A stretch of DNA of 40,825 nt. Source: a virus. Below, piece after piece: positions 22,172-31,101 of this stretch. Below the pieces are notes generated by a model. The model was not told where the DNA came from, made no database searches, and worked only from the letters and a program-made list of their open reading frames with translations. Position 1 is the stretch's first letter, and each line of letters begins with the position of its first letter. Position numbers and translations under genes: made by a program. The stretch is taken from the IMG/VR virus record IMGVR_UViG_3300044608_000451, positions 1 through 40,825 of that record; one strand, written 5' to 3'.

Positions 22172-23602
22172 TCACATAAGATTTTGGACTTGTACTCTTC
22201 TGTAGTAACGGTTTGAGTTGGTCTGAATACGACCAAGGTTGGTCTCAACACCAGACGACTTACCTTCTGCAAATGGGTTGGCAACAAGACCATAACGGGT
22301 CTTGAATCCAATTTTTGGTTGGAAGGTGTTCTCACCAACGGCACGAACCATTTGGAGAGGAACATAAGGACAATAGAAGAGACCTGCATCATAAGGGGAA
22401 GAACCCTTATAACCGACAACGTAGTATTGACCACCAGTTGCACCAGTTGCTGGGTTGCCAGCACCACCCGAATATGGGTCGATGTAAACTTTATACTTAC
22501 CGTTGAGAACACCAGCAAAAGTATTGCCAGTATCATCTACGTTAAGGTTTGCATTGAGTGCAGGAGTGTAGTCAAGGAGACCAGCCATTGAAAGTGCAGA
22601 AGCAACATCCGAAGAACACATGATGATGTTGCCCTTTCCACGACGAGTTCTTTGTGCGATTGCGTTAGCATCACGCTCGATTTGGAAGATAAGACCCTTG
22701 AACTTCTCAACCGACCAACGACCGTTGGAGTCGATGTCGAGGTCAAAAGTACCAGCAGTAGCAGTGTTGAACTGAGCACCAGATTCAGCAGTCTTGTAGA
22801 TAGTACGAATAACTTCACGGTTGATTTCAGCAAGAATCTCTGTTGAGAGAATGTTTGCTAATTCCGCTTCAGCATTCAGACCGTGGATTGCCTTGAGGTC
22901 TTGTGCGAGTTCCAGTGAGTATTCAGCCTTGAGTGCTCTTGACTTTGCAGTAACGGTGACTTTCTCGATTGAGAATGCCATTTCGTTAAAGCTTTCTTGA
23001 CCTGATGCACCAAGTATTTCTGCATCAGCAGTGGACATACCACCACCAACGTTATAACTTTGCTGTGAAGTACCAGCAGCATTTAAAAGACCAGGGTTGC
23101 TACCAGTTTGTGAAGCAGTAGTACCGAAACCTACGTTTGCTTCAACACCAGGATTGACAGCATACTGGGATTGGTTGCCCTTTCTGCCAGAGAACTGTGA
23201 ATCAACTTCATCAAAGAATGCTTCAGCATTAGTTTGACTGGTATAACGTGAACGCATTGCGAAGATGAGTCCTGTAGGACCGTTCATTGGTTGAACACCT
23301 GCGAGGTCATATGCGACCAAGTTAGGCATTGAACGACGGATGAGTGAAATCAGAACAGGGTCGAAACCTGCTACTGGACCACCTGCTACTGCACCACCAG
23401 AGAAACCAGCAGTGTTACTGGTTGAACCAGTTGTGGAACCTTCACCGAGGAAATCTCTTTCCTCACGAAGGAATTTTTCTTGATTCTCCAGGAGAACTGC
23501 GGTTACCATTCTACGATGCGAATCTTTGATCGAATCGAGTCCCTGATAGTCAAGGAGTGGTGCCCACTTCTCCTGCAGATGTTCTGCGTTGAACATTTGC
23601 AT
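22172..23602 (-). CDS. 23: Major capsid protein gp23
   Basis: 476 aa (T4: 521). HK97-fold major head protein of T4-like phages, recognised by FNAEHLQEKWAPLLDY, the conserved PNLVAYDLAGVQPMNGPTG region (in parts), VTAKSRALKAEYSLELAQDLKAIHG and QRTRRGKGNIIMCSSDVASAL. The expected gp21 cleavage site is FLGE|G after E54, removing a short N-terminal propeptide. The start at 23602 has GAGGT about eight bases upstream. A strong terminator follows. No gp24 vertex-protein gene follows, as in cyanophages. Confidence 0.97.
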   Translation of the reverse strand: MQMFNAEHLQEKWAPLLDYQGLDSIKDSHRRMVTAVLLENQEKFLREERDFLGEGSTTGSTSNTAGFSGGAVAGGPVAGFDPVLISLIRRSMPNLVAYDLAGVQPMNGPTGLIFAMRSRYTSQTNAEAFFDEVDSQFSGRKGNQSQYAVNPGVEANVGFGTTASQTGSNPGLLNAAGTSQQSYNVGGGMSTADAEILGASGQESFNEMAFSIEKVTVTAKSRALKAEYSLELAQDLKAIHGLNAEAELANILSTEILAEINREVIRTIYKTAESGAQFNTATAGTFDLDIDSNGRWSVEKFKGLIFQIERDANAIAQRTRRGKGNIIMCSSDVASALSMAGLLDYTPALNANLNVDDTGNTFAGVLNGKYKVYIDPYSGGAGNPATGATGGQYYVVGYKGSSPYDAGLFYCPYVPLQMVRAVGENTFQPKIGFKTRYGLVANPFAEGKSSGVETNLGRIQTNSNRYYRRVQVQNLM

Positions 23603-23652
23603 TTGTTTTACCTCTTTAAAAAAGTTTTAGTTTGATTGTTATAATTTAAAAA

Positions 23653-24876
23653 TCACTTTTTAGCAACTCTTTGGAGTGTATCGAGATATCTTGACATCGA
23701 ACCAGATACTGGTTGCGAATAATCAGTTTCTTCTACGATATAATCCGAGTTGTCTCTTTGAGTACCAGCGTTTCTGGGGAAATATGATTCCCTTAACGTT
23801 ACCAGCTTCTCACGATAGTCTGACTCACTATCAAACTCAACATTTTCAGCAAGAGAAGCGAGTTTATCCTTCTGAGAAAGTGCAAGACCTTCAGAGACTT
23901 CGGCAAAAATTACTTCAGTAACCGACTCAGCTAATCTTCTATTCAGAGCAACATTCTTTTCGATTTGCTCGTTGAGTTTATTCTCCATTTCATCAAGTTT
24001 TTCTACCATACTCTCAAGTACATCATATCTATCTTCAGGGATTGTTACATAATGATCTTCAAAAAGACTCTTCATTCCAGCAAGGAATGATTCGGTCATT
24101 TCAGTTTTAAGTCCTTGCTCTACTTCGAGAGCATTTTCTTGTAACCATTCTTCTGATACATACTCAAGATATGCATCAAGACGATCAGTTAATTCTTCTC
24201 TAATTGTTTCTACTTCTTCAGCAAGTTTTTGCTCATACTGATGAACAATTGCTTCTTCAATTTGCTCTGTTCTTGCATTTAAAGCAGCTTCAAAAACTGT
24301 TTTAGCTTTTACCTTGAAATCTTCGGAGAGTTCTTCACCAGAAAGAAGTGCATTTACGTCCTCTTCGATTTCTTCTTCGATTTGGGCAAATGCCTCTTTC
24401 ATTGCTTTTTCTTTTTTGTCCTCTTCATCATCTTCTTCACTATCTTCATCTTCACCTTCTTCATCTTCATCTTCACCTTCTTCATCTTCACCTTTGGAAG
24501 ACTTTTTCTTTGCTTCAGAAACTACTTCATCTTCATCATACTCAGCCTCATCATCGATGAGTTCTTCATCCTCATCTTCTTCGACTGATTCTTTGGCAAG
24601 AGACTTCATAGCATCTGCTGCTTTTGCACCTTTGTTTACAACATTCTTAACTTGCTTAAGAGTTGCACCAGGAGTTGAAAGTTTTGCAGAATCATCATCT
24701 GGTTTGTAGTTCTCTGGAGTTGGTCCTCCAAGATCTTCCCAACTACCAGTTTGACCATCAGGAATACCTGTGGTTAACTTGTGCATTGGTTCTGCTGCTT
24801 TTGCACCAGCATTTACAGCAGTTTTAGATTGTTTAGTGCCTGTTTCCATTTCTTGTAAATTTTTACCACGGGACAT
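23653..24876 (-). CDS. 22: Prohead scaffold protein gp22
   Basis: 407 aa, longer than T4 gp22 (269). Residues 1-100 are a Gly/Ala/Lys-rich region with two similar segments (TAVNAGAKAAEPMHKL and NVVNKGAKAADAMKSL). Residues 105-160 are extremely acidic with a tandem GEDEDEE-type repeat. The gp22 core then follows as long helices (ALLSGEELSEDFKVKAKTVFEAALNAR, IVHQYEQKLAEEVETI) to the end. It forms the assembly core inside the prohead and is degraded by gp21. It is expressed from the late promoter at 24914, with GGAGAG before the ATG. Confidence 0.94.
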   Translation of the reverse strand: MSRGKNLQEMETGTKQSKTAVNAGAKAAEPMHKLTTGIPDGQTGSWEDLGGPTPENYKPDDDSAKLSTPGATLKQVKNVVNKGAKAADAMKSLAKESVEEDEDEELIDDEAEYDEDEVVSEAKKKSSKGEDEEGEDEDEEGEDEDSEEDDEEDKKEKAMKEAFAQIEEEIEEDVNALLSGEELSEDFKVKAKTVFEAALNARTEQIEEAIVHQYEQKLAEEVETIREELTDRLDAYLEYVSEEWLQENALEVEQGLKTEMTESFLAGMKSLFEDHYVTIPEDRYDVLESMVEKLDEMENKLNEQIEKNVALNRRLAESVTEVIFAEVSEGLALSQKDKLASLAENVEFDSESDYREKLVTLRESYFPRNAGTQRDNSDYIVEETDYSQPVSGSMSRYLDTLQRVAKK

Positions 24877-24913
24877 TTGATCTCTCCGATTAACCTATTG
24901 TTTAATCTGTATT

Positions 24914-24921
24914 TATTTATA
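24914..24921 (-). promoter_or_regulatory. T4-type late promoter before gp22
   Basis: Minus strand TATAAATA in the 47-base gap between gp21 and gp22; predicted leader about 30 nt including the GGAGAG ribosome binding site. Gives scaffold and capsid extra late transcription relative to gp21. Confidence 0.7.
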
Positions 24922-24923
24922 AT

Positions 24924-25574
24924 TTAAAGATTTGATAAAAAGTTTTGGAACAGGTCAACTTTCTGTTCGTCCAAACGTTTTTGATCTACTAGTGTGTTTA
25001 TTTTTCTCTTTGCTGCTTCTGCATCTCTTTCACGGAGAATTCCACCTTCCCAACACCACTCTTTTCCTTCCATAATTCCGTTCACAAAAGCATCAGGAGC
25101 AGAAGGGTCGGCAACAATATCAGCAGCAGTCGCAAGCATAAAATCTTCACCAACAACTGAATAACCCTCGTTAGTTGGAATTAATGAACCAACACCACGA
25201 GAAGAAACTCCCAGCATCACACCTTCACCTAGAAGAGATTCCGCAATTTTTCCCATAGGAGTGGAAAGAATTTTTGCTCTTCCTTTAAAATTATCTCCAA
25301 CTCTCTCTAAACAAACAATTTTATGAGAAACTCTGTCTAGATTTAAAGTTGGTCCATCTGGATGACCGAGTTCTCCAAGAGCACGACCTTTTTGAATGAA
25401 GTTTTCGTTATATCTTTTAACTTCTCTTTCGAGAGTTCTCATTTCATAAAGACGTTTGTTTCTATTTGGTTTATTTGCTTGAAGAAAAATACCTTCAATA
25501 AAAAGAGATTTGACTCCATTTTTTTCTTCGGTAATAACTTTTACCTTTTCGATTTCTTCTGTGATGAGTTTCAT
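24924..25574 (-). CDS. 21: Prohead core protease gp21
   Basis: 216 aa from MKLITEEIEK (T4: 212). Serine protease of the herpesvirus-like/U9 type: catalytic H71 in GELGHPDGP, S125 in LGVSSRGVGS, and an acidic residue in ATAADIVADPSAPD (D153 or D156). It cleaves gp23, core proteins and internal proteins after [LI]-x-E during head maturation. The start at 25574 is four bases after the preceding gene and has AGGTGG upstream; the ORF could extend to 25640 but only by overlapping it. Confidence 0.95.
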   Translation of the reverse strand: MKLITEEIEKVKVITEEKNGVKSLFIEGIFLQANKPNRNKRLYEMRTLEREVKRYNENFIQKGRALGELGHPDGPTLNLDRVSHKIVCLERVGDNFKGRAKILSTPMGKIAESLLGEGVMLGVSSRGVGSLIPTNEGYSVVGEDFMLATAADIVADPSAPDAFVNGIMEGKEWCWEGGILRERDAEAAKRKINTLVDQKRLDEQKVDLFQNFLSNL

Positions 25575-25578
25575 TGAA

Positions 25579-26133
25579 TTAACCACCTGCGATTTGAATT
25601 TCTGTGATGTGGAGTTTTCCACTTGCTCCATAAGCAGCAACTTTTGTTACTCTTCTCAAAACACCAGTGGAAGTAGTGATTGGAGCACCTTGACTTGAAG
25701 TATTCCAAGTAAGAGTAATCACTCGATTGAATCCACCTGTTCCTGCATCATTTGTTGCGTCTACTGATGCAACTGTTGCTGCTGTTGTATTAATACCTGC
25801 TGGAACAATTCCAGTAAGTTCAACAATATCACCAGCAGAAAAATTCGAAAAAGTACCTTCTAGTAAAGTCACGACAGTTGTAGTGCCAGTAGTTACACCA
25901 ACAATAGTTTGAGTAATTGCTGTTTCTTTTAAAATAAGTTCAGTTCCTGCTTTAACAAAAATACTAGCACTTGTAGTAGTACTAATCGTTGGAGTTGGAG
26001 CAACCTCAACATAAGCATCTTGTTCTGGAACAATTCTCAAAAAACCAGACCTCAAAGCAATTGGATTACTGGTTACTGCTGCACCAGTCATCGTCAATGG
26101 TGTAATTTTTTGTACTATCTTATATACCGACAT
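25579..26133 (-). CDS. Putative structural protein, beta-rich (184 aa)
   Basis: Threonine- and valine-rich sequence with repeated strand-turn patterns (TTTSASIFVKAGTEL, VVTLLEGTFSNFSAGDIVEL, TTAATVASVDATNDAG) and no hydrophobic membrane segment. It lies in a three-gene cassette between the gp67-like gene and gp21, where T4 has none of these genes. Composition resembles phage head-decoration or fibre proteins; the exact role is unknown. No good ribosome binding site is seen at its start. Confidence 0.7.
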   Translation of the reverse strand: MSVYKIVQKITPLTMTGAAVTSNPIALRSGFLRIVPEQDAYVEVAPTPTISTTTSASIFVKAGTELILKETAITQTIVGVTTGTTTVVTLLEGTFSNFSAGDIVELTGIVPAGINTTAATVASVDATNDAGTGGFNRVITLTWNTSSQGAPITTSTGVLRRVTKVAAYGASGKLHITEIQIAGG

Positions 26134-26168
26134 TGTAATAATTGGGACAATATTAGTTATTTAGTATT

Positions 26169-27497
26169 TTATCTTTGCTCAATCCAAGTCATCGAACCAT
26201 AAGCAACTGCACCAGTAACACCAGTATCCAAAACTGCAACTGCAAGAGTAAGAGTATCACTAATGGTTCCTATACCACTTCTACCAATTTGATATTGAGT
26301 ATCCTTATCCAAACGAACACCCGTACCACTATTTCCTCCAATAATAAATCCACTATCCAAATCAATACCTGCTGTTCCAATTCCAGTAGTAGTTCTATTG
26401 TATTGTGTAAAAGCATTTTCATCAGGCATATCAACCCAAGTTCCGCCAGTCAAGTTAGCATTTCTGATAAGTTTATATGCTAAACTAATAACTGTTGCAT
26501 TTTGACTTGGACTTGCTTGATATAAACTTGCTGCCTGGAAGAATGTTGGAAGAACTACACCCGTAAGTGCAGTTGGTTTCAGACGAATTGAAAGAAGTGG
26601 ATAATAAGTTTGTGCTACTGGTAGAATTTTACCAGTGACTGCAGTTCCGACATTCTGTGCAATACCAGACTTATCGGTAAATCCCTCAGAAACTAAAGAA
26701 TTAGAACCCTGATACAAATAATGAGGACCAGTAGAAACACCTGTAGTGTTCTTAAGTTCTAAACGAATTGGAAGAAAAGGAGTTTTACACCAAGGGTAAG
26801 GAAGTCTGTTTCCAGTATTGATTGTATGAATATTATGTACTTTTCCATTTATCTCAAAGTGAAATTTAATCTGCCCTGCACCATACCACTCATACTCCAT
26901 AACAATCATTTGCTGTGCAGATGGAGAAGCAACAATACCACTTGGTCCATTACCATCTAATTTATCCCCATTCCATTCTGAACGAGTATATCTTTCTGTA
27001 ATAATGCCACTAGCACCATCACTATTGATTATAACACAAGCATAATCACCACCATCATCCTCAAAATAAAAACCATCTTGCCCATCAAATAAACCAAATC
27101 TTCTACGGACACCAGATTTTGGTGGTTCTAATCTGACGGCAAAAGCAAGTTCTGCTGGTCTTCCTGGAATATATCTCATCACATTCTTGGTTTGACGAAT
27201 GACTTCTGAACCTGCAGAAGAGGTCACGGACATTCCAATACCACTTATAGTGTAATCCCAGTATGCTGTTGCACCAACACTAACTCTAGTATCCCATACA
27301 TCAGTCTCAATTCCATACTGAAATGTATTGAAGAAAATAGTTTCTGGAGTAGATACTTTAAGTCGTCCTTTACCTGTTACTTCTATATTTTGAAGATATG
27401 TGGGAAGAGGATTAATATCTGTGACTGTTACAATACCAGTAGAACCAAATGTTCCAAATCCTATAGATGCTGGTTGTGGAAGGGGATTATAAGACAT
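26169..27497 (-). CDS. Putative structural protein, lectin-like beta-sandwich (442 aa)
   Basis: The N-terminal segment (PLPTYLQNIEVTGKGRLKVS) and the central part RRFGLFDGQDGFYFEDDGGDYACVII (two pieces), YRSEW-type and MEYEWYGAGQIKFHFEINGKVH resemble jelly-roll/concanavalin-like surface proteins seen in marine phage structural regions. The C-terminus is rich in Gly/Thr turns. It starts with a TAATG overlap to the 332-aa gene. It probably forms part of the virion surface; receptor or decoration roles are inference only. Confidence 0.72.
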   Translation of the reverse strand: MSYNPLPQPASIGFGTFGSTGIVTVTDINPLPTYLQNIEVTGKGRLKVSTPETIFFNTFQYGIETDVWDTRVSVGATAYWDYTISGIGMSVTSSAGSEVIRQTKNVMRYIPGRPAELAFAVRLEPPKSGVRRRFGLFDGQDGFYFEDDGGDYACVIINSDGASGIITERYTRSEWNGDKLDGNGPSGIVASPSAQQMIVMEYEWYGAGQIKFHFEINGKVHNIHTINTGNRLPYPWCKTPFLPIRLELKNTTGVSTGPHYLYQGSNSLVSEGFTDKSGIAQNVGTAVTGKILPVAQTYYPLLSIRLKPTALTGVVLPTFFQAASLYQASPSQNATVISLAYKLIRNANLTGGTWVDMPDENAFTQYNRTTTGIGTAGIDLDSGFIIGGNSGTGVRLDKDTQYQIGRSGIGTISDTLTLAVAVLDTGVTGAVAYGSMTWIEQR

Positions 27498-28495
27498 TAT
27501 ACTAAGAACCAGTTAGAACCGTTGTAAAAATAAGTAAAACTTTGATGATTGATTTTCATCACAACTGAAGTATCGTTTTCGACACTTACTCCAGCACCTA
27601 CCGTGACTGTGATATTATATGTAGATATTTTATTACCTTCATCTTTTACAGTAATCTTTTTACCAATAATAGGAGATATTGGTAATAGAATTGTTACGGG
27701 AACATCAGCACTCACACCAATATAATCATCAGTATTACTTGCTGCATAATAAGTGGTGATTCCAGTAACAGAAACTATTGTTGTATTTTCTGAATCACTT
27801 GGGTCAGTGAATTCTGCTCTATTTGTTGCAGAGTTCCACTGTAAATATTTTCTATTATAGGCACTTGAATTGGTTGCAATACCTACAATATCATCAAGGT
27901 ATCTTAATTGAGTTTCCCCACCTCCACCTAATGTAGAAAGTTGTTGTTGAATACGAGAAAGAAAAAGTTTATAATGTTTCTGTAAATCATCAAGTGTTGC
28001 AAAGTTTTGATTGATTGGAGTTAATGGGTCATTTTGTTGCTTAACATCACTTGGTTCTGCAAGAAGACCTAAAGACTTTTCAATCAGTTCTTCTTTTGGA
28101 CCCTCAAGTTCTTCCTTATATTCTTTCAAAACCTCAAGAACTTCATCCAAAGAATTTTCAATTACTTCTTCAATTACTTGTTCTTGTTTTTTTGGTGTCT
28201 CTGAATATAACCAATTCTCAAATGCCTTAACTGTTTTTTGTTCTTGTATTTTTTTCTTTTTCTTTGGAGTAATCTCCTCTTTTAGTGGAGATAAAAAAAG
28301 TTCATCAAAAGAATTTCCAACAAGGGTTTCTTTCTTTTCTTTAATAACTTTTTTTCCAGTACTTATCGTTGAAAAGAAATCATCAACAGCATCTCCTACT
28401 GCTTCATCCAATTCTTTTTTTCTTTTTTGTTTTCCTACACTTATTGCAGTAAAAAAATCAGATAAGTCCTTGGAATCTACTCCAAAGTCATCCAC
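27497..28495 (-). CDS. Putative structural protein with N-terminal repeats (332 aa)
   Basis: GTG start at 28495 (GTG GAT GAC), with GAGG from the end of the preceding gene as ribosome binding site; the only nearby ATG is out of frame. Residues 7-85 hold three imperfect repeats with the core DxFFxxIS-GKK followed by Lys/Glu-rich helices (DLSDFFTAISVGKQKRKK, VDDFFSTISTGKKVIKEK, FDELFLSPLKEEITPKKK). A coiled region near 150-190 and a glycine linker (GGGG) lead to a C-terminal beta domain (VTILLPISPIIGKKITVKDEG...FYNGSNWFLV) typical of phage fibre-like proteins. Confidence 0.72.
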   Translation of the reverse strand: MDDFGVDSKDLSDFFTAISVGKQKRKKELDEAVGDAVDDFFSTISTGKKVIKEKKETLVGNSFDELFLSPLKEEITPKKKKKIQEQKTVKAFENWLYSETPKKQEQVIEEVIENSLDEVLEVLKEYKEELEGPKEELIEKSLGLLAEPSDVKQQNDPLTPINQNFATLDDLQKHYKLFLSRIQQQLSTLGGGGETQLRYLDDIVGIATNSSAYNRKYLQWNSATNRAEFTDPSDSENTTIVSVTGITTYYAASNTDDYIGVSADVPVTILLPISPIIGKKITVKDEGNKISTYNITVTVGAGVSVENDTSVVMKINHQSFTYFYNGSNWFLV

Positions 28496-28498
28496 TTA

Positions 28499-28669
28499 TC
28501 AATCCTCGTATTCTTGATTGTCCTCAATTTCACCAAAAAGACTTGCAGCAACTTCTGGTCTTACTACATTAATTTTTTCTGCTGATTTTGCAAAAAGAAT
28601 TTCTTTAATTTTATCACTGACTTCCGCAGGAGATTCGTCAGCCAAAATCATATCCATTAAATCGTCCAT
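28499..28669 (-). CDS. Prohead core protein, gp67-like (56 aa)
   Basis: This short frame runs from the ATG at 28669 to a TGA at 28499. The sequence (MDDLMDMILADESPAEVSDKI..., ending acidic EIEDNQEYED) is a helical, acidic small protein. Its position directly after the portal gene is that of T4 gene 67, a prohead core component. The identification rests on position, size and acidity. A TATAAATA late-promoter element lies 25 bases upstream, and the next gene follows at once. Confidence 0.7.
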   Translation of the reverse strand: MDDLMDMILADESPAEVSDKIKEILFAKSAEKINVVRPEVAASLFGEIEDNQEYED

Positions 28670-28694
28670 AGTTATAATAGTTTTTAACTAAAAA

Positions 28695-28702
28695 TATTTA
28701 TA
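28695..28702 (-). promoter_or_regulatory. T4-type late promoter overlapping the gp20 stop codon
   Basis: Minus strand TATAAATA; its internal TAA (28700-28698) is the stop codon of gp20. It points at the gp67-like gene. Confidence 0.6.
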
Positions 28703-30368
28703 ATTCCCCAGCAGACCCTAAATCAACACCTGCTTGTGTGTTAGTCAATCCTGGTTCTTGAGACATAGCTCCAAGTGCATTTTGGTTTTGGTCTTGTGGA
28801 CCACCCATACCCATTGGATTCATCATCATTGCTGGGTCTGGAATAATTCCATCTTTAATTTCTTTCTTCATTTGTGCGTTGATTTCTTTTATCTCAGAAT
28901 CAGTTTGTCCGAGAATTTCTCTTCTTACATATTCTGCTGAAAAATAACGACCAAGATATGGGTCCATTGCAGCAACAACACCCAACTTATCATTCATCAA
29001 TTCATTTTTCTTTAAATCAGAAAAATGATTATCATAAACATAATCAAATTGAATATGGTCGGATAATACCTCCCAATCTTCCAGTGTTACAATATTTTTA
29101 AGAATTAATTGAGTTTTGAGTAAATCAATAAAAATTTGAGAAAATCTTTTTCTCAATCTACCAACAAAACGAGTAAATTTAAGTTCATCTCTTAAAATTT
29201 CTGATGAACGTCCAAGATTAAATCCACCTTCTGCTGCAAGTCTTGTTGGTGGAACACCTAAAGAATCATAAAGTTTCTTTTGGAAATATTCAATATCAGC
29301 AAGTTCTCCAAGATTTTGCCCACCAGGTAGGGTTGTAATTTCTGTTCCTCTACCACCTTCTCTTCTTGGCAACCAAAAATCCTCAAGCATTGCCATATAT
29401 TTACGATCATCACGAATTTCACCAGTATTTGCATCATAAACAAGTTTGTTTCTGTAACGATTCATCACATCTCTAAGATATTGCTCTGCTTTAATCTTAG
29501 GTAAATTGCCCACATCAATATAGAAAATTCTTCTTTCTGGAGCACGAGACAATCTATAAATTACAAGACTGTCTTCAATCATTCTTAATTGATTGAGTGC
29601 CTTGATTGCTTTGTGGAGAAATGAAAGAACTGTTTGCTTATTTCTATCTACAAGACCAGAAGTAACATATACAATCGCATCCTTTGCAATTTTTACGTTG
29701 TTTACATCTGATACTCGATATGTAGCATTTTGTGATGACCCAACATTTGGGTCATACATATAAAATTCTTCTACTTCTTGATTACTAAAATCAACTTGGT
29801 TTTTTCCATTTACAATATTTCTATATTGAGCACCAAAAGCATCTTTATTGTCCTTTTTTAATTTTCTTACATATTTAATTTTCAATGCATCAATGTATCT
29901 TACTTCTTTAATCCCATCAGAGGGGTTGTTAAAATCAATTACTTTATGGTAATAAATTCTTCCATCAATATACCAATTTCTAAAAATCTCATGGCACTTC
30001 TTATCGAAGTCCATAATTTCCTTAATGTACTTAAATTCTTCTCGGATGATATCTTTTAATTTATCAGAAGCAGGAAGATTTGAAAGATCTATTTCTACAG
30101 GAGAATCATTTAAGTCTGATACAATTGCTTCATTTACAACATCCTCAATAGCACTATCGCATTCTGGATGCAAAGACATCTCACGATATCTTCGAATTAA
30201 ATCTGCTTCAGTTTTATAAACACCTTCAATATCTACATATTGACCGTAGAAACCACTCGAAATATAAAAGTCTGATTTGTCTTCATCATTACGAGGAATG
30301 GGAGAAACAATCTTTGTAGACTGCTTCTCCCTACTATCTTCAAATTTAAAACCAAACAATTTTGCCAT
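28698..30368 (-). CDS. 20: Portal vertex protein gp20
   Basis: 556 aa (T4: 524). T4-type portal, recognised by YRIRY-like tracts, the conserved LSFLHKAIKALNQLRMIEDSLVIYRLSRAPERRIFYIDVGNLP block (in parts), NKLVYDANTGEIRDDR, MLEDFWLPRREGGRGTEITTLPGGQNLGE and YDSLGVPPTRL. This is the region used as the g20 marker in marine cyanomyovirus surveys. The dodecameric portal is the DNA channel and starts prohead assembly. AAGGA precedes the start. Confidence 0.97.
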   Translation of the reverse strand: MAKLFGFKFEDSREKQSTKIVSPIPRNDEDKSDFYISSGFYGQYVDIEGVYKTEADLIRRYREMSLHPECDSAIEDVVNEAIVSDLNDSPVEIDLSNLPASDKLKDIIREEFKYIKEIMDFDKKCHEIFRNWYIDGRIYYHKVIDFNNPSDGIKEVRYIDALKIKYVRKLKKDNKDAFGAQYRNIVNGKNQVDFSNQEVEEFYMYDPNVGSSQNATYRVSDVNNVKIAKDAIVYVTSGLVDRNKQTVLSFLHKAIKALNQLRMIEDSLVIYRLSRAPERRIFYIDVGNLPKIKAEQYLRDVMNRYRNKLVYDANTGEIRDDRKYMAMLEDFWLPRREGGRGTEITTLPGGQNLGELADIEYFQKKLYDSLGVPPTRLAAEGGFNLGRSSEILRDELKFTRFVGRLRKRFSQIFIDLLKTQLILKNIVTLEDWEVLSDHIQFDYVYDNHFSDLKKNELMNDKLGVVAAMDPYLGRYFSAEYVRREILGQTDSEIKEINAQMKKEIKDGIIPDPAMMMNPMGMGGPQDQNQNALGAMSQEPGLTNTQAGVDLGSAGEL

Positions 30369-30393
30369 AGTAACGTTGTTGTCCTTATTCTAC

Positions 30394-30401
30394 TATTTAT
30401 C
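30394..30401 (-). promoter_or_regulatory. Possible late promoter variant at the gp19 stop codon
   Basis: Minus strand GATAAATA, one base from TATAAATA; its first two bases belong to the TGA stop of gp19. It lies 26 bases before the gp20 start. Confidence 0.35.
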
Positions 30402-31083
30402 AGTAGTCTGTAGTGACTGAATTTGCGTCAAATCTTTCTTGAGTTCCAGAACCAAGTAAGCTATTTCCATTAGTATCAAGAGCATCCCACCATTGAACTT
30501 GAAGATCTACTGTAAATTCTTCAATAGTATCTGCCTGATCGTATGAAAGGTCAATTGCACTAATAGCAGTTGGGAATGTACCATAAAATGAATAAGTCTT
30601 GAGAATATTCATCTTATCATTAGATGACATATTGACATCAACTCCAGCTTTGCCGAGTTGATAAACCTTCATATCCTTCTGATAATTAACAGGATTTAGT
30701 TCTCCTGAATTATCTTCGTGCTTATTCATATAGTTCATCCATCTCTCAAAAGCATTTCTAACTTTAAAGTCAACATCATTAATAACTGTAATCGTCCAAG
30801 GATCAAATGTTCTATCACCTGCAATTTTCAAGTTTCTTCCTCTAAAAGGAATATCAATTACGTTGATTGTTGAAGCAGGCAATTGAGCTGCTTTAATTAA
30901 AAATCTAGTTTTTTCTGATAGTGCATTTGCATCATCACCATTACCAGAAAAAGCAGCAGTTGGAAAATTAATCTCACATTCAAAGAGGTTAGGTCTTGCT
31001 CCACCTCCAGAAATTCTATTCTTGAAGTCATTTAGAGTTCTTACACTTGGTGAAATGCCACCACCAGTTACGTTATTTGCCAT
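30400..31083 (-). CDS. 19: Tail tube protein gp19
   Basis: 227 aa, longer than T4 gp19 (163). Conserved tube-protein blocks: LFECEINFP, IKAAQLPASTINVIDIPFRGRNLKIAGDR, FDPWTITVINDVDFKVRNAFERWMN, FYGTFPTAISAIDLSYDQADTIEEFTVDLQVQWW (each seen in shorter pieces). It polymerises into the inner tail tube inside the gp18 sheath. GAGGTA (31096-31091) precedes the start, 18 bases after gp18. Confidence 0.93.
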   Translation of the reverse strand: MANNVTGGGISPSVRTLNDFKNRISGGGARPNLFECEINFPTAAFSGNGDDANALSEKTRFLIKAAQLPASTINVIDIPFRGRNLKIAGDRTFDPWTITVINDVDFKVRNAFERWMNYMNKHEDNSGELNPVNYQKDMKVYQLGKAGVDVNMSSNDKMNILKTYSFYGTFPTAISAIDLSYDQADTIEEFTVDLQVQWWDALDTNGNSLLGSGTQERFDANSVTTDY

Positions 31084-31101
31084 TGTTTTTTACCTCGTTA
31101 A

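Noticed and set aside
24314-24709. Plus-strand 131-aa open frame rich in Ser
   Set aside because: It is the complement of the acidic Glu/Asp tract of gp22; no ribosome binding site and composition explained by the repeat.
28011-28517. Plus-strand 168-aa open frame
   Set aside because: Shadow of the Lys/Glu-rich N-terminal part of the 332-aa structural gene; extremely Ser/Phe-rich and without family motifs.
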